6,327 bases of DNA from a bacterium (lineage in GTDB: Bacteria; Bacillota; Clostridia; Oscillospirales; Acutalibacteraceae). Below are positions 1-6,056 of the stretch, one piece after another (the stretch's first letter is position 1; every line of letters begins with the position of its first letter). The stretch spans positions 1 to 6,327 of the forward strand of contig JAHLBL010000103.1 in NCBI GenBank assembly GCA_020625635.1. The letters are read 5' to 3'. Under the pieces are notes generated by a model. The model had not been told where the DNA came from, did not search any database, and saw nothing but the letters and a program-made list of their open reading frames with translations. The position numbers and the translations under genes were made by a program.

Positions 1-1007
1 AGAGACAGCAGGGTTGACTTTCCGCAGCCGTTTGCTCCGACAACAGCGTACAGCTCCGATTTGAAGATTTTTAAATCCAGTCCCTTCAGCACGTCCTTGC
101 CATGCTTTTCATAACGGAACCACAAATCCTTTGCCTGTATTATCGGTTCCTTCGGCTTGTTCGAACGCTCACATTTCAAGGAAACCCGATCGCGTTTTTT
201 CAGGAAGTCTCTTCCCTCTTTCACGGTAAGCGGACAGTTCCACTCCGTCGAAACGCTGTTGAACACACGCACGGGCGTAGGAAGCGTCTCGGCAATTCTC
301 TTACCGCTGAGCTTTGAGCAGATCTCACGCGGCTTTCCGACAAACTCCAGCCGACCGTCCTCAATGCAGGCAACGTGGTCTGCTATCGGCAGGAGCTTCT
401 CAAGATGGTGCTCGGCGATTATTACGGTGACGCCGAAATCGTCGTTGAGCCGCTTAACGCTCGTTATAAAATCCATCGCGGAAATCGGGTCGAGCTGAGC
501 CGTCGGCTCGTCGAGGATGATTACCTCGGGCGACATAGCCATAACCGACGCAAGATTAAGAAGCTGCTTCTGTCCGCCAGAAAGCTCGTCGCAACGACGT
601 TCAAACATATCATTCAGCCCGAAGTACGTCGCGAACTCGCTTACCCTTGCGCGAATCAGCTCCCTGTCGAAACCGAGGTTCTCAAGCCCGAAAGCCAGCT
701 CCGAATAGACCTTGTCCGTCACGATCTGAGCGTCGGGGTCCTGCATAATGAATCCGATTTTTTCGGCGCTGACTTTATCGCTCAGCGCGTCAATACCGCT
801 GCCGAACGCGATTACTTCGCCCTCTCTAAGTCCGTGCGGAGTGAGCTCTTTTTTAAGCATTTTCAGAAGAGTTGTTTTTCCGCAGCCCGACTCTCCTATA
901 ATAAGCAGAAGCTCACCCTCGTTTATATCGAGCGTGACATCCTTCAAAGTCGGCGCTGAAGCGTTATTATATTTAAATGTCAGATTTTTGAGACTGAATA
1001 CTTCCAT
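1..1007 (-). CDS. ECF transporter energy-coupling ATPase, double ABC domain (partial)
   Basis: This is the ATP-hydrolysing part of an energy-coupling factor (ECF) vitamin importer, acting on the cytoplasmic face with the T protein encoded just upstream. The reading frame opens at ATG 1007 after an AAGGAAG ribosome site and stays open to the window edge (335 codons). The first ABC domain is complete: Walker A GESGCGKTT at residues 38-46, Q-loop Q89 in MQDPDAQ, signature LSGGQ at 142-146, Walker B IILDEP with D166-E167, and switch histidine around H200. After a linker of about 70 residues a second ABC domain begins, with Walker A GANGCGKST at 324-332, so this is a fused EcfA1-EcfA2 type ATPase of which the C-terminal half lies outside the window. 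The start overlaps the end of the T gene by 28 bp. The truncation is due to the window edge, not decay. The substrate is not visible from the ATPase itself; the riboswitch upstream suggests a corrinoid. Confidence 0.93.
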   Translation of the reverse strand, partial: MEVFSLKNLTFKYNNASAPTLKDVTLDINEGELLLIIGESGCGKTTLLKMLKKELTPHGLREGEVIAFGSGIDALSDKVSAEKIGFIMQDPDAQIVTDKVYSELAFGLENLGFDRELIRARVSEFATYFGLNDMFERRCDELSGGQKQLLNLASVMAMSPEVIILDEPTAQLDPISAMDFITSVKRLNDDFGVTVIIAEHHLEKLLPIADHVACIEDGRLEFVGKPREICSKLSGKRIAETLPTPVRVFNSVSTEWNCPLTVKEGRDFLKKRDRVSLKCERSNKPKEPIIQAKDLWFRYEKHGKDVLKGLDLKIFKSELYAVVGANGCGKSTLLS

Positions 1008-1840
1008 TTAATATCTTCCTTGATTTCAAAAACAAACGGCATAAGCGCGAGAAGCGAGAACGCGCAAAAGCCGAGAACCGCGCTCACGCTGAGCTCGGGC
1101 ATTACAAAATACGGGTAGAATTTAAAACCGACACTGCCCGATACAACGGACACGAGCGATAACACAGCGAACAGAACCGCTGCTGTCAAATACGCGCCGT
1201 CGTATACCGTGAACACAAAACGCGAGTAAAACGTACGCTTTCCCTGATTATATCCGCGCGCCTTCATACTGTCTGATGTGATGATAGCTCCCTCCATACT
1301 CTGCGTAATCACCGCCGAGAAAGAGCAGATAAATCTCCTGACACGCGACACAGGCAGGCTCTTCTGTGATTCATTTACCGAGTGAAAGGTCTTAACAAAC
1401 CTCGGTATAAAGCTCAGTGCCATAGAAACAACGAGCGCGGTTTTAGGAGATATTCTGCCGAAAATATAGAGCAGCTTTTCGCTGTCAAAAGTCCTGTTAA
1501 AGCAGCTGAACCAGATCAGCGCTTCCGCTATGGCAAGTCCTGTTACAGAGCCGTAAATCAAAGCCTCGAGCGTGACGCGGTTGTCGTTGATGAAAAACAG
1601 CGCGGTCGCGCCGTTGTGTGAAAACAACGGGTTTGTCACAGTGACAATAAGTATTATTAAAAAGTACCCGAACATTGATTTAAGCGCTTGCGCGATACCG
1701 TTAAGCCTTGCGCCGTACAAAACGGCTCCGATAAATCCAACTGCAAGATAAGCGGGATTGAACGAGAATACTGATATAAACAGCACGCAGAAGAAATAGC
1801 AGAAAAGCGTGAGCGGATGAAGATTTTTAAACGTATTCAT
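980..1840 (-). CDS. ECF transporter transmembrane (T) component, EcfT/CbiQ-like
   Basis: A 286-residue integral membrane protein with hydrophobic segments at roughly residues 10-28, 31-46, 56-72, 97-113, 213-232 and 251-271, and a long cytoplasmic helical region at about 118-205. That region carries the EcfT coupling motif MKARGYNQGKRT (A194-R195-G196), known in this family to dock into the ATPase grooves, and the preceding helix with FIPRF at 144-148. The site where EcfT proteins normally carry a first Ala-Arg-Gly-like motif reads SQKSLP (158-163), so that motif is degenerate or absent. The start ATG overlaps the stop codon of the lipoprotein gene as TAATG, behind an AAAGGCGG ribosome site, which points to translational coupling. 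The protein links the ATPases to a substrate-binding S protein, none of which is seen in this window. Family assignment is firm; a corrinoid substrate is inferred from the locus. Confidence 0.88.
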   Translation of the reverse strand: MNTFKNLHPLTLFCYFFCVLFISVFSFNPAYLAVGFIGAVLYGARLNGIAQALKSMFGYFLIILIVTVTNPLFSHNGATALFFINDNRVTLEALIYGSVTGLAIAEALIWFSCFNRTFDSEKLLYIFGRISPKTALVVSMALSFIPRFVKTFHSVNESQKSLPVSRVRRFICSFSAVITQSMEGAIITSDSMKARGYNQGKRTFYSRFVFTVYDGAYLTAAVLFAVLSLVSVVSGSVGFKFYPYFVMPELSVSAVLGFCAFSLLALMPFVFEIKEDIKWKYSVSKI

Positions 1841-2325
1841 TATTCGCCGCCTTTGTACTTGTTTCCGATGTCCGCGCCGAGGTCACAGGTGTAGAGCCAC
1901 TTTATGTTGTCGCCGTCACTCAGCTTGTACGAGCCGCAGCCGACAGACGGGAAAACGCCGTTGACGCTGTATTCCCAGCCCGAAAGCTCTCCGCAGTCAA
2001 ATTCGTAAAGATAATTGATTCCCTTAATATAGGTCGAGCTTCCGCTTCCTTCGTACTCGAACTGAATTCTATTGAGCTTGCAAGCCTTGACGAGAACGTC
2101 GTACACGGTGTCGCCGTCGTTAAAATGAACGGTAAAATCGTTCAGAATATCCGCGTTTTCAACATCACAGTCGGGATAGTCGACCGCGGTCTGGCAATTG
2201 ATTGAGATCGTCGCTGACAACGAGCCGTCGTTATCGGCGGAATTGTAATAATCGTCGGCGCTCTGCACGGAGCAGCCGCATAATAAAAAGATTATAAATA
2301 AAGTCAGAGAGAGTATTCTTTTCAT
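1840..2325 (-). CDS. DUF4430 (transcobalamin C-terminal-like) lipoprotein
   Basis: A 161-residue exported lipoprotein. The N-terminus has a positively charged MKR, a hydrophobic stretch and a lipobox LCGC with the lipidated cysteine at C18, so the mature protein should be anchored to the outer face of the membrane. Residues about 36-147 match the DUF4430/transcobalamin-like C-terminal domain: FNDGDTVYDVL (68-78), SGWEYSVNGVFPSVG (115-129), then YKLSDGDNIKWLYTCDLG (133-150). In animal intrinsic factor and transcobalamin this small beta domain forms one side of the cobalamin pocket. The mature domain has six further cysteines (C44, C53, C82, C111, C130, C147), which could form disulfides. It overlaps the barrel-protein gene upstream by 4 bp (ATGA), with an AGGAGG ribosome site, and the T gene downstream by 1 bp. 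The likely role is holding or passing a corrinoid to the ECF importer; this ligand is inferred, not shown by the sequence. Confidence 0.85.
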   Translation of the reverse strand: MKRILSLTLFIIFLLCGCSVQSADDYYNSADNDGSLSATISINCQTAVDYPDCDVENADILNDFTVHFNDGDTVYDVLVKACKLNRIQFEYEGSGSSTYIKGINYLYEFDCGELSGWEYSVNGVFPSVGCGSYKLSDGDNIKWLYTCDLGADIGNKYKGGE

Positions 2326-3734
2326 TTCTTTCCTCCTCTGAACCTGATCGCGAGAATTATGTAAAGTGCAAACAAAACGGCGAAGGGGATATAGACCGTG
2401 TTGTCGTTTGCGTTCGCTGTTTCTTCTTTACCGAGTAATTTTTTTTTGACTTTTTTATTAGTCGGAGTCGGTTTGGTTTCCTCGGTTTTATCTGCCTTGA
2501 TTTCCCCTGATTTTGTTTTCTTCTTACTCTTTTTAACCTTTCTTTCAGGTGTTTGACTTGATTCCGTTTTTGATGATGTTGTGCTTTTTTCGGTCGCCTG
2601 TTCCGATTTTTCGGCAGTTTTATTTTCTGTATCGGAATTATAACTTGTCGTAGATTTATTCTTGATCTGTGTTTTCTTTTTTGTTTCGGTATTTATATTA
2701 GGTTTCTGAGTTTTTTCCTTATATTCATATCGCCCGAAGCTGTAAAAGCTCTTTTCACCGCTGAGGAATCTGTGATAAGAAACGAGCGCGCAAAGGCTCT
2801 GATAGGTCGCTATTTCATTAGCGTCAGCTCCCTTTGTGTGCGAGAAAGCGCCGCTGTCAAGCTGCATCGAGAGCAGCGCCGATACGGGATTTCCCTCCTT
2901 TGAAAAGCGGGAATCCGTCTGCGGATCTATGCCGAGCGAGGTAAGCGCGATGATAACCTGAGCGGTAGTCTCCGAGGTCACATCCTTGTAGAAGTTCTTA
3001 TACCCGCCCTGTTCGTCCATACGTTTTGAGAGCACTGCGAGCGCCCTGTCCACAACAGGCGCGACGTCACTTCTGTCCTTATAAGGAGCAAGCGCCTGAA
3101 TAGTGATCGCGGTGATGTCGGTGTCCGCGTATCCGCTGCCCAAAAGGTCAAAGCCGCCGTTGTCCGCTTCATATCGGAGTATAGATTCTATTATGGATTC
3201 GCGGGTTTCGGAAGCGCCGTCGGGAACTCTGTACTGCATAGCGTCGAGCAGGATAAGCGCGTACGAGAGCGAGTTCACGCCCTGAGCGTTGAGCGGTCGG
3301 TATTTAGGGCGGTTATACGAAGCGTCTGCAAGCAGGTTGTGTCCGTCAACGTCGGTTATATCCTCTCCGCAGGCGAGCAGCGCAAGCGCAGTGCGCTGTA
3401 AGTCCGTGACCTTAACAGACTCCAAGCCCTCCGAATAAAAACCGTTCACGGCTTTTTTAAGCGCGGAAACGCTCCGCTTATCGTGGATATCATATCCGAA
3501 GCGGTTCAACGCGATGTAATACCAGTCTGCATAGTAATTGCCCGCGTCATCGCTCAGCGCGGTAAAAAGACTTCCGACGGAATCAGCTCCCTGATCCCGC
3601 ATTTTATACGAAACAACACCCTCAACGGCGCTTTTAACATCGCTGAGAGTGCTTTTTTCCGCTGAATGAGCGCAAAAGGGTATGCCGATAAGACATAGAA
3701 AAGCTATGCAGATTGACAATACCCTTTTACACAT
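2322..3734 (-). CDS. membrane-anchored alpha/alpha-barrel protein (prenyltransferase/terpenoid-cyclase fold, transcobalamin alpha-domain-like)
   Basis: With ATG 3734 the product is 470 residues; a TTG nine bases earlier is in frame, but it lies only one base after AAAAAGG, so the ATG (10-base spacing) is preferred. Order of parts: signal peptide (1 to about 25); helical repeat domain (about 30-335); Lys/Thr/Ser-rich low-complexity stalk (about 335-443); one membrane helix (about 447-464) and a basic RFRGGKK tail. The helical domain shows repeats typical of the terpenoid-cyclase toroid: GGFDL with DTDITAITIQALAPY (193-218), GGYKN with SETTAQVIIALTSLGIDP (243-271), and GAFSH with NEIATYQSLCALVSY (295-320). 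Bacterial surface proteins with these repeats commonly carry or neighbour DUF4430 domains, and the animal cobalamin carriers use the same fold as their N-terminal domain. Class II cyclase acid DXDD is not complete (DTDI), so a catalytic role looks unlikely. The gene lies 15 bp after the surface-protein gene and overlaps the lipoprotein gene by 4 bp. Confidence 0.85.
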   Translation of the reverse strand: MCKRVLSICIAFLCLIGIPFCAHSAEKSTLSDVKSAVEGVVSYKMRDQGADSVGSLFTALSDDAGNYYADWYYIALNRFGYDIHDKRSVSALKKAVNGFYSEGLESVKVTDLQRTALALLACGEDITDVDGHNLLADASYNRPKYRPLNAQGVNSLSYALILLDAMQYRVPDGASETRESIIESILRYEADNGGFDLLGSGYADTDITAITIQALAPYKDRSDVAPVVDRALAVLSKRMDEQGGYKNFYKDVTSETTAQVIIALTSLGIDPQTDSRFSKEGNPVSALLSMQLDSGAFSHTKGADANEIATYQSLCALVSYHRFLSGEKSFYSFGRYEYKEKTQKPNINTETKKKTQIKNKSTTSYNSDTENKTAEKSEQATEKSTTSSKTESSQTPERKVKKSKKKTKSGEIKADKTEETKPTPTNKKVKKKLLGKEETANANDNTVYIPFAVLFALYIILAIRFRGGKK

Positions 3735-3749
3735 TTTAATCAAACCTTT

Positions 3750-5534
3750 TTACTTCTTTTTAACGGTTACCTTAAACTTGAGCTTTTTGCCGTTGGCGCT
3801 TACGATGATTGTGGTTTTACCCTTTTTGACGCCTTTTACAACGCCCTTCTTTGTAACCTTGGCAATCTTATTGTTGTTCGACTTATAGGTGATTTTACCC
3901 GAGCCGTTAACATTGATTTTAACTGTCTTGCCAACCTTTACGGTTCCGTTCTTCTTCTTGAGCGAAGGATTCTTAATAGTGATTTTAATACTCTTTGTGA
4001 CGGTGTTCTTTGAATCCTTATACTTTACGGTAATCGTTACCTTGCCCGCTTTTTTTGCTGTGAGCTTACCATCAGAGGAAACGGAAGCGTATTTTTTATC
4101 CGAGGACTTGTATGTAAGCTTTCCGTCGGAGCTTTTGTTGGTAACGGATGTCATTATCTTCTGAGTGCTGTTTATATACATACTGTTCTTGTAAACAACA
4201 CTGACAACAGGATCGAGAGTTATCGGTACAGGCATAACAGCGAAGCACTCACCGCCCGAAAAACGGCAGACGGCAGGAGCGCCCGAAGCGCTGTTCTTGG
4301 AAATCTCTACTTTAATGGAGCCCTTGTACTTAGTTTTATCGAAATCGACTTTACCCTCGCTGTCGGTGGTGAATGTATCTGTTACGCCGTAATAATCGGT
4401 AAACTTTATCGAAGCGCCGACAACAGGCTCGTAAGAATATGTCGCGTTGCCGCTCTCGTCGTATTTAGCGTCATAGCTTGTGATGGTAATAAATCCGCCC
4501 TGAGCCTGAGAATAATCAGCCACAGGGAACTGACAGGGATAGTCGCCGTAGTACATAACGATATCATCCGACGCGCTTACCTTGTAATCACTTATTCCTA
4601 CGGAAGCAGCCTTTCCGTTAACGGCGTAGTACCATCCGTCCCAGCCACCGAAGGAACCTGCTTTCTCGTCCATAACAGAGTCAACATAGCCTTTGTCGAT
4701 TCCGTTGATTTTGAGGTTGGCGGAGTCGTTCGCTTTCTGAAGGATTGAGGCAACGGTGTCCCCGTTATCAAAAAGCACTTCACTGTCAAAGTAAGTTTCT
4801 TCAGCGCCCTCGATACGGAGGAATACTGTTTCTCCATTGGGAGAGAAGCCTGTATTTGATTTCAGACGGCATACGGCAGGAGCGCCCGAAGCGTCGGTCT
4901 TTTCAATCTGAACAAATACCGTGCTGTAGGTCGCGTACTTTTCGGGGCTGAACTTTATTACACCGTCAGAGTCTGTGGTGTACTTATCGTCCTTATCGCC
5001 GTTAAATGTAACAACAGCATCAGTAACGGGATTCCATGAGTATGTCGCGTTTCCGCTCTCGTCGTACTTCGCGTCGTAGCTCTTAAAGGAAATAACGCCT
5101 TCCCTTACCTTTGAAAAATCGGGAACAGGAATCTGACAGGGATAACCGCCGTAATAGATACAGATGTTTTCATCGCTTTCCTTTAACTGATAATCGTTCA
5201 CGCCGACGGACGGAGTCTCGTCATTAACGCTGTAGTACCAGCCGTCCCAGCCGCCGAACTTTCCTGCTTTTTCGCCGTTGATCTCGGAAATATAGCCCTT
5301 GTCAAGACCGACAATATTTATGTCAAAAGTCTGAGCAAGCTTTTCGAGAGCTGCGCCGAGAGTAGTTTCCTCCTCGGGATCAAAGCTGTATTTCGTATCC
5401 ATAACAGTTTTCTCTGAGCCCTCAATGCGGATTCTCACCGATGACTTTTCAGCCGCGTCAGAGCTGATTACGGACACCGCGCAAACCGAAACGATCATCA
5501 TAAGCGCGAGCGCGATTGAAATAATTCTTTTCAT
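3750..5534 (-). CDS. secreted surface protein: two DUF4430 units plus two Ig-like (Big_2-type) domains
   Basis: First gene of the operon. The chosen start is ATG 5534 (594 residues), because GGAAAGG lies 11 bases upstream and the basic-plus-hydrophobic signal peptide begins there (1 to about 28); in-frame ATGs at 5543 and 5564 exist but have poorer ribosome sites. The mature protein has two tandem units of about 200 residues. Each begins with RIEG, contains GGWDGWYY(S/A)VN (94-104 and 296-306) and YYG.YPCQ, which fit DUF4430, then a linker domain with YDAKYDESGNATYS and ending ASGAPAVCR. Each unit has one Cys in YPCQ and one in AVCR (C133/C222, C334/C423), a possible disulfide pair. Residues about 435-594 are two lysine-rich bacterial Ig-like domains (SSDGKLTAKKAGKVTITVKY; KKGVVKGVKKGKTTIIV). 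No LPXTG motif or C-terminal membrane helix is seen, so wall attachment would rest on the basic Ig-like region. The likely role is ligand capture at the surface; the corrinoid ligand is inferred from the riboswitch. Confidence 0.85.
   Translation of the reverse strand: MKRIISIALALMMIVSVCAVSVISSDAAEKSSVRIRIEGSEKTVMDTKYSFDPEEETTLGAALEKLAQTFDINIVGLDKGYISEINGEKAGKFGGWDGWYYSVNDETPSVGVNDYQLKESDENICIYYGGYPCQIPVPDFSKVREGVISFKSYDAKYDESGNATYSWNPVTDAVVTFNGDKDDKYTTDSDGVIKFSPEKYATYSTVFVQIEKTDASGAPAVCRLKSNTGFSPNGETVFLRIEGAEETYFDSEVLFDNGDTVASILQKANDSANLKINGIDKGYVDSVMDEKAGSFGGWDGWYYAVNGKAASVGISDYKVSASDDIVMYYGDYPCQFPVADYSQAQGGFITITSYDAKYDESGNATYSYEPVVGASIKFTDYYGVTDTFTTDSEGKVDFDKTKYKGSIKVEISKNSASGAPAVCRFSGGECFAVMPVPITLDPVVSVVYKNSMYINSTQKIMTSVTNKSSDGKLTYKSSDKKYASVSSDGKLTAKKAGKVTITVKYKDSKNTVTKSIKITIKNPSLKKKNGTVKVGKTVKINVNGSGKITYKSNNNKIAKVTKKGVVKGVKKGKTTIIVSANGKKLKFKVTVKKK
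4263..5438 (-). repeat. tandem intragenic duplication coding for two DUF4430 units
   Basis: Two in-frame copies lie at about 4839-5438 and 4263-4829. They remain similar at the DNA level in patches 603 bp apart: the patch at 5041-5080 matches 4438-4477 with few changes, and the patch around 4867-4890 (cggcaggagcgcccgaagcg) matches that around 4264-4290. The GGWDGWYY motifs are 202 residues apart and the YDAKYDES motifs 201, so one codon of insertion or deletion separates the copies. This indicates internal gene duplication followed by divergence, most in the loops before GGWD. Confidence 0.85.
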
Positions 5535-5545
5535 AATTACCATAG

Positions 5546-5552
5546 CCTTTCC
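5546..5552 (-). promoter_or_regulatory. ribosome binding site GGAAAGG deciding the start at 5534
   Basis: GGAAAGG on the minus strand lies 11 bases before ATG 5534, too close to the ATG at 5543 and downstream of the ATG at 5564. It immediately follows the right arm of a 7-bp hairpin (5553-5590), so leader folding could influence its access. Confidence 0.6.
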
Positions 5553-5590
5553 GCCCACAAACATTTTTAACTTACAGCCTTACTGTGGGC
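5553..5590 (-). promoter_or_regulatory. leader hairpin next to the ribosome site
   Basis: GCCCACA at 5553-5559 pairs perfectly with TGTGGGC at 5584-5590, leaving a 24-base loop. In the transcript the 3' arm directly abuts the ribosome site of the first gene. It lies after the riboswitch terminator, so it would exist only in read-through mRNA. Function unknown; it could set translation efficiency or mRNA stability. Confidence 0.45.
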
Positions 5591-5607
5591 AGATAAGGCG
5601 CAAGCGG

Positions 5608-5634
5608 ATATCCGATCAACAAAGATCAGGATAT
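5608..5634 (-). promoter_or_regulatory. leader hairpin after the riboswitch terminator
   Basis: ATATCC-GATC (5608-5617) pairs with GATC-a-GGATAT (5624-5634), ten base pairs with one bulged base and a six-base loop. It follows the terminator in the transcript and has no T-run after it, so it is not itself a terminator for the operon. A 5' stabilising structure is one possibility. Confidence 0.45.
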
Positions 5635-5637
5635 ATA

Positions 5638-5665
5638 AAATAAAAAACACCCTGTTACAGGGCGT
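5638..5665 (-). terminator. intrinsic terminator of the cobalamin riboswitch expression platform
   Basis: On the minus strand a GC-rich stem (CGCCCTG, loop TAA, CAGGGTG, one G-U pair) at 5648-5664 is followed by TTTTTTATTTTAT. It lies about 70 bases after the riboswitch core and before the first gene, the place expected for a ligand-controlled attenuator: with cobalamin bound, transcription should stop here. Confidence 0.8.
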
Positions 5666-5690
5666 GACAATAAAAGCCTTACGGCTGATC

Positions 5691-5719
5691 AACTGATTCT
5701 CCCCTGCCCGAGAACAGTT
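5691..5719 (-). promoter_or_regulatory. hairpin between aptamer and terminator (P13 or antiterminator candidate)
   Basis: AACTG-a-TTCTC (5691-5701) pairs with GAGAA-CAGTT (5710-5719), a ten-pair stem with one bulge. The RNA loop reads GGGCAGGG. The loop and neighbouring bases (GCAGGG) are complementary to CCCTGT in the left arm of the terminator, so it can either present a loop for the aptamer (as P13 does in many cobalamin riboswitches) or pair with the terminator arm to prevent termination. The pairing is visible; the switching model is inference. Confidence 0.55.
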
Positions 5720-5732
5720 TAATTCAAGCAAA

Positions 5733-5877
5733 CACGGCAGGTCTCCCGACTTGAGGCATATATTGCGAAGCGCCTTCCCAAAAACTCAGTGGCATAATGC
5801 TCCCTTTAGCACAGATACGGTAATGGCTGTTGCGGCGGACTCTGACCGCCTTCCCTATTAATTCTCGCGAAACCGTG
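5733..5877 (-). promoter_or_regulatory. cobalamin (B12) riboswitch aptamer
   Basis: The minus strand carries the hallmarks of the cobalamin riboswitch family in order: AATAGGGAAGGCGGT (5845-5859), a P4-like GGCGG/CCGCC stem, ACAG...CTGT, GCCACTG (5787-5793), GGGAAGGCG (5771-5779) and the B12 box AAGTCGGGAGACCTGCC (5736-5752). The outer P1 helix closes as CACGG 5733-5737 with CCGTG 5873-5877. It sits between the promoter and a terminator in front of the surface-protein gene, so it should switch the whole operon off when cobalamin is plentiful. It is compact (about 145 bases). Which cobalamin form it prefers cannot be told by eye. Confidence 0.95.
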
Positions 5878-5899
5878 AATGATATGGAATTGTAAAAAT

Positions 5900-5936
5900 A
5901 TAATAACATTATATCAAATAAAATGCAAGGAGTTAT
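5900..5936 (-). promoter_or_regulatory. promoter of the riboswitch operon
   Basis: Two overlapping sigma-A-like candidates exist on the minus strand. One is TTGCAT (5923-5928), 17-base spacer, TATTAT (5900-5905). The other is an extended -10, TGATATAAT (5908-5916), with only a weak -35 at 5931-5936. Either would start the transcript 15-25 bases before the P1 helix of the riboswitch. Confidence 0.6.
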
Positions 5937-5965
5937 TGACTTTTTTCAGCTTTTTAGTGTATAAT
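5936..5965 (+). promoter_or_regulatory. promoter of the tRNA-Gln gene
   Basis: TTGACT (5936-5941), an 18-base spacer and TATAAT (5960-5965) make a near-consensus sigma-A promoter ending 16 bases before the tRNA 5' end. It is back to back with the operon promoter on the other strand; the two -35 regions nearly touch. Confidence 0.75.
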
Positions 5966-5981
5966 AATCGAGTTGAAATAA

Positions 5982-6056
5982 TGAGCTGTCGCCAAGCGGT
6001 AAGGCACAGGACTTTGACTCCTGCACTCGTGGGTTCGAATCCCGCCAGCTCAGCCA
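5982..6056 (+). tRNA. tRNA-Gln (anticodon UUG), CCA encoded
   Basis: A full cloverleaf can be drawn. Acceptor TGAGCTG (5982-5988) pairs with CAGCTCA (6046-6052); discriminator G6053 and encoded CCA 6054-6056. The D-arm region holds GCCAAGCGGTAAGGC. The anticodon stem CAGGA/TCCTG (6007-6011 and 6019-6023) frames the loop CTTTGAC with anticodon TTG at 6014-6016. The T-arm is GTGGG-TTCGAAT-CCCGC (6029-6045). Anticodon UUG reads CAA and, by wobble, CAG, so this is a glutamine tRNA; the weak first acceptor pair (U-A) also fits tRNA-Gln. Confidence 0.96.

Noticed and set aside
375..959. A 194-codon open frame on the plus strand
   Set aside because: It lies fully antisense to the ABC ATPase, whose Walker A, signature and Walker B motifs are intact on the minus strand; the plus-strand product has no recognisable features.
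1..1007. The ATPase as a broken gene, because its second ABC domain is incomplete
   Set aside because: The frame is open to the first base of the window and the second Walker A is intact; the cut is the window edge.
3090..3130. DTDITA in the barrel protein as a squalene-hopene-cyclase catalytic motif
   Set aside because: Class II cyclases use DXDDTA; the fourth position is Ile here and the expected QW-type repeats are not evident. The fold is shared but an enzymatic role is not supported.
2978..3172. Short open frame on the minus strand inside the barrel-protein gene
   Set aside because: It is an out-of-frame shadow of a gene whose helical repeats, signal peptide and anchor are clear in the main frame.
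3741..3743. TTG as the start codon of the barrel-protein gene
   Set aside because: The AAAAAGG ribosome site ends one base before it, too close for initiation; ATG 3732-3734 has a usable spacing and starts directly at the signal peptide.
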